This document shows, piece after piece, positions 19,014 to 27,352 of a DNA stretch of 64,000 nucleotides. Source of the DNA: Tautonia plasticadhaerens (GTDB taxonomy: Bacteria; Planctomycetota; Planctomycetia; Isosphaerales; Isosphaeraceae); the NCBI RefSeq assembly GCF_007752535.1, contig NZ_CP036426.1, forward strand, positions 2,914,001 through 2,978,000. Direction: 5' to 3'. The position numbers were made by a program, and so were the translations under genes. The notes below the pieces were generated by a model that did not search any database, was not told the DNA's origin, and saw only the letters and a list, made by a program, of their open reading frames with translations. How positions within the stretch are numbered: the first letter of the stretch is position 1; each line of letters opens with the position of its first letter.

Positions 19014-20027
19014 TCAGCGGCCGGGGCCGGCCAGGGGCCGATGGGTGCGGAGGGCGTCGAGCACCGCCTCCATGTCGGCGGGCAGGGGGGAGGTCAGCTC
19101 CATCGGCGCGCCGGTCCGGGGGTGGGTCAGCTTCAGGTGGTGGGCGTGCAGGGCCTGCCGGGCGATCAGCACGCGGTCGGCGTCGGGTGCGTCGGGGCCG
19201 AGCAGGTCGCCGAGCGTCAGCCGGTCCCGGCCGGAGTAGAGCTTGTCGGCGACGATCGGACAGCCGATGTGGGCCATGTGGACCCGGATCTGGTGGGTCC
19301 GGCCGGTCTTCGGCTCGCAGAGGATCAGGGAGTAGCCCCGGAACCGCTCGACCACCCGGTAGAAGGTGCTGGCGACCTTGCCGCCGTCCTCGGGGCGGCG
19401 GATGGCCATCTTCTCCCGGTGCGTGGGGTGGGGGCCGATGAGCTTCTCGACGTAGTCGCTGTCGCGCCCGGGGTCCCCGGAGACGATGGCGAGGTACTGC
19501 TTGTGGATCGTCCGCTCCTCGAACTGCTTCGCCAGGGCCCAGTGGGCGCCGTCGGCCTTGGCGACGAGGATCAGGCCGGAGGTGTCCCGGTCCAGCCGGT
19601 GGACGATCCCCGGGCGGTGCTCGCCGGAGACGCTGGATAGCTGGTCGAGGTGGTGTTGCAGGGCGTTGACCAGCGTGCCCGACCAGTTCCCCTTGGCCGG
19701 GTGGACCACCATGCCCGGCGGCTTGTCGACCACGGCGAACGCCTCGTCCTCGAAGACGAAGCGGAGGGGGATCGCCTCGGCCTGGGGGACGTCGTGGTCG
19801 AGCACCGGCAGCCAGACCCGGATCACGTCCTCCTGCTGGACCCGGTACGACGCCTTCACCGCCTGGCCGTTGACGAGCACCGCCCCGGCGTCGATCACCT
19901 TCTGGAAGACGCTCCTCGAATAGTCGGGGAAGCGGCTGTGCAGGTAATGATCGATCCGGCGGGCCTCGACCCGGGCCCTGACGGTGAACTCGGTCGGCTC
20001 CTCGGAGAGCGAATGCTCGCGGGACAT
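19014..20027 (-). CDS. RluA-family pseudouridine synthase (RluD-like)
   Basis: A 337-residue enzyme with an N-terminal S4 RNA-binding domain ('RRIDHYLHSRFPDYSRSVFQKVIDAGAVLVNG') and the synthase domain. The catalytic Asp lies in 'GIVHRLDRDTSGLILVAK' (about residue 145), and 'PKTGRTHQIRVHMAHIGCPIVADKLY' is the second RluA hallmark. RluD converts uridines in 23S rRNA helix 69; RluA/RluC subtypes cannot be ruled out by eye. A 32-bp perfect palindrome lies 33 bp upstream of the start. Confidence 0.92.
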   Translation of the reverse strand: MSREHSLSEEPTEFTVRARVEARRIDHYLHSRFPDYSRSVFQKVIDAGAVLVNGQAVKASYRVQQEDVIRVWLPVLDHDVPQAEAIPLRFVFEDEAFAVVDKPPGMVVHPAKGNWSGTLVNALQHHLDQLSSVSGEHRPGIVHRLDRDTSGLILVAKADGAHWALAKQFEERTIHKQYLAIVSGDPGRDSDYVEKLIGPHPTHREKMAIRRPEDGGKVASTFYRVVERFRGYSLILCEPKTGRTHQIRVHMAHIGCPIVADKLYSGRDRLTLGDLLGPDAPDADRVLIARQALHAHHLKLTHPRTGAPMELTSPLPADMEAVLDALRTHRPLAGPGR

Positions 20028-20059
20028 GCGCGGGTCGGTCCCTCGATGGAGGAGCCGGG

Positions 20060-20091
20060 GGCCGGCCTGCCGATCGATCGGCAGGCCGGCC
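20060..20091. terminator. 32-bp perfect palindrome, probable terminator or cruciform
   Basis: The left arm GGCCGGCCTGCCGATC is followed immediately by its exact reverse complement, so the arms are 16 bp with no loop. It stands between the stop of the TPR-like gene (20109, minus strand) and the start of the RluA-family gene (20027, minus strand). In that place it could end the first transcript, though no T-run follows. It could instead be a protein-binding site. Confidence 0.55.
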
Positions 20092-20108
20092 GACCGACCG
20101 GGGCGAGG

Positions 20109-21350
20109 TCAGCCGTTCGGGCCGCCCGAGGGGAAGACGCTCTCCGGCAGGCCGTCGGCCTCCGGCTCCGGCCCGGGTGTCGGTGCGGGCTCCGCGTCGG
20201 GCGCGGGGGGAGGGGACGGCTCGGCCGACGGGGCGGGGGTGCCGAACGGGTCGTCGGGGACGACGGGGGAGTCGGGAGCCGGGGCCGGGGTCGGAGGATC
20301 GGCCGGGGGCTCGGTGCCGGCCGGCTCGGGGGCGGGCTCGACGGGGACGGGCTCGGGGGCCGGGTCGGCGGGGACGACCTCCGGCAGCGGGACCGGCGCG
20401 GGCATCTCATCCGAGTCCCCCGGGGCGGGCAGCTCGATGCCCGAGCCCGAGCCCGTCGAGGGCGTCGGGGCGCCCGGCAGGCCGGGGATCGAGCCGCCGG
20501 GCAGGCCGGGGAACGCGCCCCCGGGCGTGCCGAAGGGGGACGGGCCGAGCAGGCCCTCCAGGGGGGAGGAGCTGCCCGAGGGCAGGTCGATGCCGGGGAA
20601 GCTCGGGGCGCCCGGGATGGAGGCGTTGGGGTCGAACGCGGCGAGCTGCTCGTAGAAGGCGATGCTCTCGCTCCGCTGGAGCCGCCGCGTCTGCCGCTCG
20701 GCCTGCTCGGCCTCGGGGGTGTCGGGGAACTGCTCGACGACCCGGTCGTAGAGGGCGAGGACCTCGTCGAGGTCGGCGTGGTCGGTGTCGTCGGCGTCGA
20801 GCCCCATGCGGGCCTCGGCGGCCCGGGCGACGCCCAGGGTGGCCATGCGGCGGAGGGACTCGTCCCCGGGGGCGTCGGCCAGCTCGGCGAACAGGTCGCC
20901 GGCCTCGACGACCTTCCCGGCCCCGGCGCTGCGGCGGGTGGTGGCCAGCTCCCCGGATCCCTCGTTGAGCAGCAGCGAGGCGGCCCGGAGCCGGGCCCAC
21001 CGGGCGGCGGCGGTCTCCGGGTTCAGCTCGGCGATCTCCAGGAGCCGGTCGGGCAGCCCGGCGTTGGGGTCCGGGCCGAAGGGGGTCATCGACGAGGGGG
21101 CCGTGGCGACCGACGCCAGCTCGGTCCAGGCCTCCACCGCCTCCCGGCCCGGGCCCGAGGCCCGCTGCAGCAGGATGAAGGCGGCCGCCGCGGCGGCCGC
21201 CACCAGGCCGATGGTCGCCCAGAACGACCAGCCGCGCTCCAGGATCCGGCGGAACCACTGCTCCAGGAGCGTCGGCTCCTCGTGGTGGATCAGGGACTCG
21301 GGGGGCGGCTCGCCCTCGTGGTGCTGGCGCGGGTGGGGCTCGGTCTTCAT
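20109..21350 (-). CDS. Membrane-anchored TPR-like protein with Pro-rich tail
   Basis: A 413-residue protein starting at ATG 21350. Residues 1-45 are hydrophilic, then one TM helix ('FWATIGLVAAAAAAAFILLQ') anchors a helical region (about 65-235) that looks like degenerate TPR units ('VVEAGDLFAELADAPGDESLRRMATLGVARAAEARMGL', 'VLALYDRVVEQFPDTPEAEQAERQTRRL'), as in YfgM-type ancillary factors. Residues about 245-413 are Pro/Gly/Ser/Glu low-complexity sequence, probably disordered. Cytoplasmic N-terminus and periplasmic bulk are inferred. It diverges from the radical SAM gene. Function unknown; a YfgM-like role in secretion is only an analogy. Confidence 0.68.
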   Translation of the reverse strand: MKTEPHPRQHHEGEPPPESLIHHEEPTLLEQWFRRILERGWSFWATIGLVAAAAAAAFILLQRASGPGREAVEAWTELASVATAPSSMTPFGPDPNAGLPDRLLEIAELNPETAAARWARLRAASLLLNEGSGELATTRRSAGAGKVVEAGDLFAELADAPGDESLRRMATLGVARAAEARMGLDADDTDHADLDEVLALYDRVVEQFPDTPEAEQAERQTRRLQRSESIAFYEQLAAFDPNASIPGAPSFPGIDLPSGSSSPLEGLLGPSPFGTPGGAFPGLPGGSIPGLPGAPTPSTGSGSGIELPAPGDSDEMPAPVPLPEVVPADPAPEPVPVEPAPEPAGTEPPADPPTPAPAPDSPVVPDDPFGTPAPSAEPSPPPAPDAEPAPTPGPEPEADGLPESVFPSGGPNG

Positions 21351-21669
21351 GGTCGCTCGGCGGGCTCCGCCCCCGCCCGGCCCGGCCGGGACGGCGGCTG
21401 TGTGCGGGGAAGTCCTGGGATTCGACCCCATCGAACCGGCCATCTTATCGGCCCCCCGTCGGGCCGGTCAAGCGAACCGGCCGCGCCGCCACGGCACCGA
21501 ACTTGCCCGGATTCCCCGGGCCCCCCAGGCGGCCCCCCTCGGCCGATTCCGGCGGATTCCCGGTGGAAAGCCGGGGCGATCGCGGGTAGCTTCAAGCACC
21601 CCTCCGACGCCCATCGTCTGGCGAGTCGTCTGGCGAGACCCCGGACCACCCGAAGGATCGGACCCCCAC
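21351..21669. other. Divergent intergenic region with a small tandem repeat
   Basis: This gap separates the TPR-like gene (minus) from the radical SAM gene (plus). I see one short direct repeat, TCGTCTGGCGAG twice at 21614-21637, about 35 bp upstream of the radical SAM start, which could be a regulator site. No convincing -10/-35 pair, hairpin or small gene is visible. Confidence 0.4.
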
Positions 21670-23244
21670 ATGGCCCGCATCTGCCTGATCAATCCCCGCT
21701 TCCCCACGTCGTTCTGGGGGCTCAATCACGGCCTCCCGCTGCTCGGCAAGTCGTGCAACATGCCCGTGCTGGCGCTGCCGACGATCGCCGGGCTGACGCC
21801 CGAGGAGCACGAGATCGTCGTCATCGACGAGAACATCGAGGACCTGGACCTCGACGCCCTCGGCGACTTCGACCTCGTCGGCGTCACGGGGATGACGGTC
21901 CAGCGCGACCGGATGGTCGAGATCCTCCGGGGCCTCAAGGACCGGGGGCACACCACCGTCGTCGGCGGGCCCTGGATCACCGTCGCCGAGGGCTGGGACC
22001 GCTTCGAGGGGCTCGTCGACGTCGCCTTCATCGGCGAGGCCGAGGAGACCTGGCCGCGGTTCCTCCGGGAGTGGGAGGCGGGCACCCACGCCGCCCGCTA
22101 CGAGCAGGCCGAGAAGACCGACATGACCAAGGTCCCCATGCCGCGCTACGACCTCGTCAAGTTCGAGGAGTACGCCATGGGATGCGTCCAGACCTCGCGC
22201 GGCTGCCCCTTCCAGTGCGAGTTCTGCGACATCATCGTCATCTTCGGCCGCCGCCCCCGGGTGAAGACCCCCGAGATGGTCGTCGCCGAGGTCGACCACC
22301 AGTACCGCCAGGGGGCCCGGATGATCTTCCTGGTCGACGACAACTTCATCGGCAACAAGAAGGCCGCCAAGGAGATCCTCCGCGCCCTGGTCCAATGGCA
22401 GCGCACCAACGGCTACCCCGTCGTCTTCGGCACCGAGGCCAGCCTGAACCTCTCCGAGGACGACGAGCTGCTGGAGCTGATGGCCCAGGCCAGCATGAAC
22501 ACCGTCTTCGTCGGCATCGAGAGCCCCGACGAGGACGCCCTGATGGAGACCAAGAAGATCCAGAACGTGAAGAAGGGCGTCACGATGCTGGACCGGATCC
22601 ACAAGATCCAGGACGCCGGCATCGAGATCTACGCCGGCATGATCGTCGGCTTCGACTCCGACGACCTCGGCGTCTTCGACCGCCAGTACGAGTTCCTCAC
22701 CGCCGCCCGCATCCCCGCCGTCATGGCCGGCATGCTCTCGGCCATCCCCAGCACCCCGCTCTACGACCGCCTCCAGGCCGAGGGCCGCCTCGACAACGAG
22801 GCCGCCGACGACCCCGCCATCGCCACCAACGTCGTCCCCCTGCAGATGTCCGTCCACGAGATGCGCGACGGCTGGCTCGACCTGATGGACCGCCTCTACG
22901 ACCCCGAGGAATACTTCAAGCGGTTCGACGCCCTCTACGTCGACGGCGACGTCCCCCTCGGCGCCGCCAAGATGGGCTGGATGAGGAAGCACCGCCCCGT
23001 CTCCTACGTGCTCCAGCACATCGGCATCGTGATCGCCTCGCTGACGATCCTCGCGCGGATCTGGCGGGACCCCCGCACCGAGCCCTTCCGACCCGTCTAT
23101 GCCCGCACCCTCCGCAAGCTCATCACCCGTCGCAAGCCGATCCGCCTCCTGTTCACCTTCGCCACCCGATGCGTCATGCACACCCACTTCGCCGTCATGA
23201 CGAGGCAGATGGTCCGGGGCGAGTCCCGGCTCGTGAACACCTGA
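21670..23244 (+). CDS. B12-binding-type radical SAM enzyme with DUF4070
   Basis: A 524-residue enzyme. Residues 1-150 form a cobalamin-binding-like Rossmann domain ('LINPRFPTSFWGLNHGLPLLGK', 'GVTGMTVQRDRMVEILRGLKDRG', 'VVGGPWITVAEG'). The radical SAM cluster is 'TSRGCPFQCEFCD' (CxxxCxxC, about residue 180). The C-terminal region ('AAKMGWMRKHRPVSYVLQHIGIVIASLTILARIWRDPR') fits DUF4070 and has a hydrophobic stretch that may sit at the membrane. Family members include hopanoid and lipid-modifying methylases and cyclisation enzymes; the substrate here is not evident. The ATG at 21670 is the first Met of the conserved domain. Confidence 0.88.
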   Translation: MARICLINPRFPTSFWGLNHGLPLLGKSCNMPVLALPTIAGLTPEEHEIVVIDENIEDLDLDALGDFDLVGVTGMTVQRDRMVEILRGLKDRGHTTVVGGPWITVAEGWDRFEGLVDVAFIGEAEETWPRFLREWEAGTHAARYEQAEKTDMTKVPMPRYDLVKFEEYAMGCVQTSRGCPFQCEFCDIIVIFGRRPRVKTPEMVVAEVDHQYRQGARMIFLVDDNFIGNKKAAKEILRALVQWQRTNGYPVVFGTEASLNLSEDDELLELMAQASMNTVFVGIESPDEDALMETKKIQNVKKGVTMLDRIHKIQDAGIEIYAGMIVGFDSDDLGVFDRQYEFLTAARIPAVMAGMLSAIPSTPLYDRLQAEGRLDNEAADDPAIATNVVPLQMSVHEMRDGWLDLMDRLYDPEEYFKRFDALYVDGDVPLGAAKMGWMRKHRPVSYVLQHIGIVIASLTILARIWRDPRTEPFRPVYARTLRKLITRRKPIRLLFTFATRCVMHTHFAVMTRQMVRGESRLVNT

Positions 23245-23359
23245 GCGGCACGGGCCGACACCCGGGGGAGGGGGCGGTGCGGACCCTCCCCACGCCCCCA
23301 CGGGGAGTCCCGCACCTCAGCGCCCGCGAGACCCGGGACACGTCACCGGAGGCCGACCC

Positions 23360-24739
23360 ATGAACCTCCATCGGCCCCTGATCCTCTCGATCGCCGCGCT
23401 GATCCCCCCGGCCGACGGCCGGGCCGGGGACGACGCGACCCGGATCGCCCTGCAATACGCCCCGTCCCCGGCGGACAACCCGCTCAAGGGGCTGGTGCCC
23501 TACGCCGGGCAGGGGGGGCGGTTCCCGCACTCCCTGGAGTTCGACTACGTCGGCCTCGGCGAGGTGATGACCGGATACGACGCGTTCGACTGGGCCCCGC
23601 TCGACGCCCGGCTCGACGCGATCGCCGGCCGGGGCCACCAGGCCATCTTCCGCGTCTACCTCGAATACCCGGGGCGGCTCGGCATCCTCCCCGAGTTCCT
23701 CCTCCGGGACGGCCTGGCCGTCCACCGCTACGAGGTCGCCGACACCGACGGCAAGCAGGTCGAGACGCCCGACTACGAGGACGAGCGCCTGCGACGCGCC
23801 CTCGCCTCGTTCATCGCCGCGATGGGGGACCGATACGACGGCGACCCCCGCCTCGGGTTCCTCACCGCCGGGCTGCTCGGGCACTGGGGGGAGTGGCACA
23901 CCTACCCCCGCGAGGAGCTGTTCGCCTCGCGGGAGGTCCAGCGCGAGGTGCTCGACGCCTTCGAGGCCGCCTTCGAGTCCACCCCCGTGCTGCTCCGCTA
24001 CCCGGCCGGGGACGACGACGGCCGCATGGCCCCGAACGCCCGTCGCCCGTTCGGCTACCACGACGACTCCTTCGCCTGGGCGACCCTGGAGACCGGCCGC
24101 CGCCAGGACTCCTGGTTCTACATGGCCCTGCTCCGGGCCGCCGGCCCCGAGGCCCTCGACGCGTGGAAGACCCGTCCCATCGGCGGCGAGATCCGCCCCG
24201 AGGCCTGGGGCAGGGTCTTCGACGAGGACCCCGGCGACCCCCGCATCCAGGACTTCCGCCGCTGCGTCGAGCAGACGCACGCCTCCTGGCTGATGGACAG
24301 CGGCATGTCCCGCCGGGGCGTCCCGGACGACCGCCGCCGCCGCGCCGAGGCGGAGGTCCGCCGCATGGGCTACGAGTTCCACGCCACCACCTTCGAGCAC
24401 GGCCCCGCCCAATCCGGCAAGATCCCCGTCGCCGTGACGATCGAGAACCGCGGCGTCGCCCCCTTCTACGCCGACTGGCGCCCCGAGTTCGGCCTCATCG
24501 CCGACGGCCGGGAGGTCGTCCCGATCCCCGCCGACGGTTCGCTCGCCGGTCTGCTCCCCGGCGATCCCCCCCGCCGCTGGTCCGCCTCGATCGCCACCGC
24601 CTCCCTCCCCGAAGGGGGCGTCACCCTGGCCCTCCGCGTCCCGAACCCGATGCCCGGCGGCCTCCCCGTCCGCTTCGCCAACGCCTCGCAGGACCTCGAC
24701 CGCCCCGGCTGGCTCTCGCTCGGCCCGATCGGCAGGTGA
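23360..24739 (+). CDS. DUF4832 secreted protein, glycosidase-like fold
   Basis: A 459-residue protein preceded by GGAGG at 23348. It has a weak signal peptide ('LHRPLILSIAALIPPADG'). The DUF4832 signature is visible: 'NPLKGLVPYAGQGGRFPHSLEFDYVGLGEVM' near the start and 'GLLGHWGEWHTYP' in the middle, with a C-terminal beta-sandwich ('IPVAVTIENRGVAPFYADWRPEFGLI'). The family resembles TIM-barrel glycosidases, and the 'EWH' Glu could be catalytic. It follows the radical SAM gene by 115 bp, but shared function is not evident. It ends just before the repeat block and low-GC operon. Confidence 0.78.
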   Translation: MNLHRPLILSIAALIPPADGRAGDDATRIALQYAPSPADNPLKGLVPYAGQGGRFPHSLEFDYVGLGEVMTGYDAFDWAPLDARLDAIAGRGHQAIFRVYLEYPGRLGILPEFLLRDGLAVHRYEVADTDGKQVETPDYEDERLRRALASFIAAMGDRYDGDPRLGFLTAGLLGHWGEWHTYPREELFASREVQREVLDAFEAAFESTPVLLRYPAGDDDGRMAPNARRPFGYHDDSFAWATLETGRRQDSWFYMALLRAAGPEALDAWKTRPIGGEIRPEAWGRVFDEDPGDPRIQDFRRCVEQTHASWLMDSGMSRRGVPDDRRRRAEAEVRRMGYEFHATTFEHGPAQSGKIPVAVTIENRGVAPFYADWRPEFGLIADGREVVPIPADGSLAGLLPGDPPRRWSASIATASLPEGGVTLALRVPNPMPGGLPVRFANASQDLDRPGWLSLGPIGR

Positions 24740-24785
24740 CTCCCCCCCGGGCCCCCCACCCACCCGGCGGGGCCGGGGGGTGGCC

Positions 24786-24863
24786 GGGGTCGTCCTCGAC
24801 CCCAGTATCAGATCCCCTCGGCCGATCCGGCCGGGGGGCACTGGTGGCTTGCCCACCAGTGCC
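24786..24863. repeat. Composite palindromic repeat, copy 1
   Basis: Two hairpins in order: GGGGTCGTCCTCGACCCC (24786-24803), then a 9-bp stem CACTGGTGG/CCACCAGTG around CTTGC (24839-24861; stem extends two GC pairs to 24837-24863). The same two-hairpin order recurs at 26957-27011. Copies lie on each side of the GTPase/two-TM operon. This looks like a REP/MITE-type family. Confidence 0.75.
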
Positions 24864-24894
24864 ACCCGCCGAGCCTGAGTGGAAGCCGTCGGGG

Positions 24895-24922
24895 TTCGAA
24901 TCGCGTTGCATCGTGCTATCAT
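24895..24922 (+). promoter_or_regulatory. Putative promoter of the GTPase/two-TM operon
   Basis: A TATCAT hexamer (24917-24922, five of six matches to TATAAT) stands about 50 bp upstream of the GTPase start. The -35 region (TTCGAA, 24895-24900, spacing 16) is weak. TTGCA occurs three times between 24906 and 24950, which may be an operator repeat. Low certainty. Confidence 0.35.
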
Positions 24923-24973
24923 GTCAGGCTTTGCAGGCAACTGATTGCATCTATCGGCTGTGGAGATGAGTCG

Positions 24974-25777
24974 ATGGAACTCCTGGGTTGGCTCTGGCGG
25001 CTGTTCCGTTACCGAAAGGATCTGGCGCTAGTCTATGAGGGTGGCCTCAACCTAGTCCTGGGGAGAAAGACGACTATCGCCGTGACCGGCATGCAGGGCG
25101 CCGGCAAGACCGTCCTACTCGATCACCTCACGGGAAGGGCTCTCAGACCGGATTATCAGCCCCCGGGGCAGTCAACGAGGTCCGAGAGCTATAGAATCAA
25201 GGATAAGCGGTCGCGACTGATCGTGGACGTCGTCCCAGGCCAGAAGGCCAACCCGCGGCTCCTGATGCTCGATGAACTTTTCGCCGGATCGAAAAAGGTG
25301 GATCTAGTGCTCCACATCGTCGCCAACGGCTTCGCCACGATCCGCAACGAAGACGCCCGCCGGATCCTGATCGAGGACCAGGGGATTACGACCATCGACC
25401 AACTGAGGGCGTATCAAAAGGCGAGGGAGTTGGAGGACCTCGCAGAGACGTGCCAGTTCATCAGGCAGGCCCACCGGAAGAATCGCGCGCCAACATCCAT
25501 GCTTGTTACCATGGACAAGGTGGACCTTTATCACGATCAACTACCCGCCGCACGCCGTTACTACGGCACCCAAGCCGATTCTCCCTTCGCCGAACAACTC
25601 AGGGAAACAGCTAGGAGCATTGGCACCGACTTCTTCGCCTGGGATGCTATACCGGTCTGCACCCGGCTGGAGCAATACGAATGGAATGGAGCGGTCACAA
25701 AGCCGCAGATAAGAAACGGCAAGCGAGACAAACACTTGGCGGAGCTTCTGTCGAAAATTAAGGAATTCTGCAAGTGA
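24974..25777 (+). CDS. P-loop GTPase-like protein
   Basis: A 267-residue nucleotide-binding protein. The P-loop GMQGAGKT is at residues 39-46. 'IVDVVPGQ' (about 77-84) fits a G3-type DxxPG motif, and 'LVTMDKVDLY' (about 177-186) fits G4 with Asp replacing the usual Asn of NKxD. The N-terminus 'MELLGWLWRLFRYR' is amphipathic and may touch the membrane. A GGAGATGAG element precedes the start. GC content is well below the neighbours, and palindromic repeats flank the operon, suggesting transfer. It is followed after 11 bp by a two-TM protein, so the two probably act together as a switch and membrane partner. I cannot assign a known family; function unknown. Confidence 0.75.
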   Translation: MELLGWLWRLFRYRKDLALVYEGGLNLVLGRKTTIAVTGMQGAGKTVLLDHLTGRALRPDYQPPGQSTRSESYRIKDKRSRLIVDVVPGQKANPRLLMLDELFAGSKKVDLVLHIVANGFATIRNEDARRILIEDQGITTIDQLRAYQKARELEDLAETCQFIRQAHRKNRAPTSMLVTMDKVDLYHDQLPAARRYYGTQADSPFAEQLRETARSIGTDFFAWDAIPVCTRLEQYEWNGAVTKPQIRNGKRDKHLAELLSKIKEFCK

Positions 25778-25788
25778 GGTAGAACGCA

Positions 25789-26310
25789 ATGAACGAGAAA
25801 CCGGAGGTCAAGAAGGGGCCAAGAATCAATTCCAGCACGCGGCCCTCGCTTCTGAGCCGGGACCTGCGAACCCTGCTTTCACTGGCCGAAAGGTACCAGG
25901 AAGACATTGAGACGAGCCGCCGCCGGCTATACATGACGACTGTAATTTCATATGCTATCATGTCCTTATTCATTATTTTGTTCGTTTTTATTACATCAGA
26001 ACAACAACATCATTCAAAATATCTATATCTTTCAATTAGTGCTATTATTGCCGTAACCACTTTAGCTAGCGCAGCACATTACAAAATGACAAAATTAGGA
26101 TACGATTCTTTAAGAAGAGATGGACGCGCACTGATGTCGCTGATCGACTTGCTTCGAGAAATCGAGGCGTCTGCATCCGATCGGAAAAACCTCACAAATC
26201 TTCAGAGGGCTGAGCTTCGCATTCGACTCTCACGATTCGACATCGGCCCCATGCGAGAGCCCCACAACGATTCAATCGTAAATACAATTCGCTCTGAAGT
26301 TCAGCAATGA
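25789..26310 (+). CDS. Two-TM membrane protein, SLATT-like topology
   Basis: A 173-residue protein. Residues 1-45 are polar and helical ('LSRDLRTLLSLAERYQEDIETSRRRL'). Two TM helices with a short loop follow (about 48-68 'TTVISYAIMSLFIILFVFIT' and 78-95), then a long polar helical tail of about 75 residues. This topology resembles SLATT-type two-TM effectors of nucleotide-controlled conflict systems, but I see no diagnostic motif. The coding sequence is strikingly AT-rich over the TM region (25930-26110), unlike every neighbour. It starts 11 bp after the GTPase-like gene and is surely co-transcribed. Membrane perforation on a signal from the GTPase is a hypothesis. Confidence 0.72.
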   Translation: MNEKPEVKKGPRINSSTRPSLLSRDLRTLLSLAERYQEDIETSRRRLYMTTVISYAIMSLFIILFVFITSEQQHHSKYLYLSISAIIAVTTLASAAHYKMTKLGYDSLRRDGRALMSLIDLLREIEASASDRKNLTNLQRAELRIRLSRFDIGPMREPHNDSIVNTIRSEVQQ

Positions 26311-26602
26311 TTACGTCCTTGTGCAATTCCTAGGCGGCCTCCGGCGTCGGACGGCGTGCCACCCATGGCGTCGTCCCCCGAGGACGGGCACGAACCCGAG
26401 CACGACGACGTGAGGGGCTGCGCGCGACCTTCATCACCCGACGGCCATCGCACGCAATCGAGATGGGCGGGGCCAGGGGGTGAGGCCCCGGGGCCACGTG
26501 CCCCCCCGGGAAGAAAATACTGCCCCCCCTATGACATTTGTCACAGATCGGAGATACTAAGGAATACGGGGTGGGTTGCCCCGGCACGGGGGGAGGACTG
26601 CC
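26311..26602. other. Gap with putative promoter and small dyad
   Basis: After the low-GC operon the sequence returns to high GC. ATGACA (26531-26536), 16 bases, then GATACT (26553-26558) could form a promoter for the small lipoprotein gene at 26603. The dyad TGACA-TT-TGTCA (26532-26543) overlaps its -35 and could be an operator. Nothing else is visible. Confidence 0.35.
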
Positions 26603-26908
26603 ATGGTGAGGAGACTGACCGGCCCGGCGGCCTACGTGCTGCTCGGGGGCGCCGTGCTCGCCTGCGTCGCGAGCCATCGGCACCGGCCCGAGTCGCCGGG
26701 GGATGTCATCTCGCGGGCGGCCCGGCCCTGCGACCTGCCGGGATGCGTCGTGTGCGAGGCGGAGCGTGCGCGGCTCCGTGACGCCCCCTGGGAGGAGCCC
26801 GGGGCGATCTGGGACGCGATCGAGGTCGGCCGACCGCTGACCGTCGCGCAGGGGGACCCCGATGGGCCCGAGCCCCGGCCGGGCGGCCCGGGACCTCCGT
26901 CGCCTTAG
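26603..26908 (+). CDS. Small putative lipoprotein with Cys motif
   Basis: A 101-residue protein preceded by GGGGGGAGGA. The N-terminus 'MVRRLTGPAAYVLLGGAVLAC' looks like a lipoprotein signal with Cys21. The mature part has 'CDLPGCVVCEAER' (C-x4-C-x2-C), which could hold metal or a disulphide, and a Gly/Pro-rich tail. No family is recognised. It sits between the low-GC operon and the second palindromic repeat. The good ribosome site and signal support a real gene, but composition alone does not prove it. Confidence 0.45.
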   Translation: MVRRLTGPAAYVLLGGAVLACVASHRHRPESPGDVISRAARPCDLPGCVVCEAERARLRDAPWEEPGAIWDAIEVGRPLTVAQGDPDGPEPRPGGPGPPSP

Positions 26909-27352
26909 CCACGCGCCGCCGGCCAGCAGGACTCTGATGCCCGCCGGTGGGTGGCTGGGGTCTCGTCCGCGAGACCCCGGCGGGTGGCACTGGTGGCTTG
27001 CCCACCAGTGCTCCCAGGCGTTCCGGACGCCTCGGGCGGGGGGCCCCTGGAGACGCCCGCCGGTCACGAGGTACGGATGAGGACACCGGTACCTCTCGAT
27101 CGAATCGATCCCGGCCCCTCGCCCTCCCTCGGGGACGGGATCGGTTGCGGGTCGACGATCGGCCGGGCGGGGGGCGGCGGCGCGTCCGGGTCGTCGGGCC
27201 CCGGCCGACCCCGCGTCGCCCGGCCGGCCTCCGGCATGGGAATTGCCCTGGAAACTGCCGCCGAAAACCGTCGGGACGTCCCGCCGATCCGACACGTGTC
27301 GGCATGCAGGGGCCCCGATTTCCCGCACGCCTCTCCCAACAGGAGTCCCACC
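26909..27352. other. Intergenic region carrying repeat copy 2
   Basis: The first 100 bases hold the composite palindromic repeat (26957-27011). The remaining 340 bases are GC-rich and of no clear coding character on either strand. An AGGAG at 27341-27345 serves the next gene. I see no promoter that I would defend. Confidence 0.4.
26957..27011. repeat. Composite palindromic repeat, copy 2
   Basis: GGGGTCTCGTCCGCGAGACCCC (hairpin 26957-26978, stem 9 bp) is followed by the 23-bp element CACTGGTGG-CTTGC-CCACCAGTG (26988-27010), identical to that at 24839-24861. Order and orientation match copy 1, while the first hairpin has changed sequence on both arms together, which points to selection for the stem. 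Confidence 0.75.

Noticed and set aside
21614-21637. Twelve-base direct repeat upstream of the radical SAM gene as the start of a CRISPR or iteron array.
   Set aside because: Only two units are present with no spacer, so it is at most a small operator.
24893-24905. GGTTCGAATC resembles a tRNA T-loop at the left edge of the low-GC operon, a possible attachment site.
   Set aside because: The flanking bases do not form a five-pair T-stem, no acceptor, D or anticodon arms are found, and no duplicate occurs at the right end.
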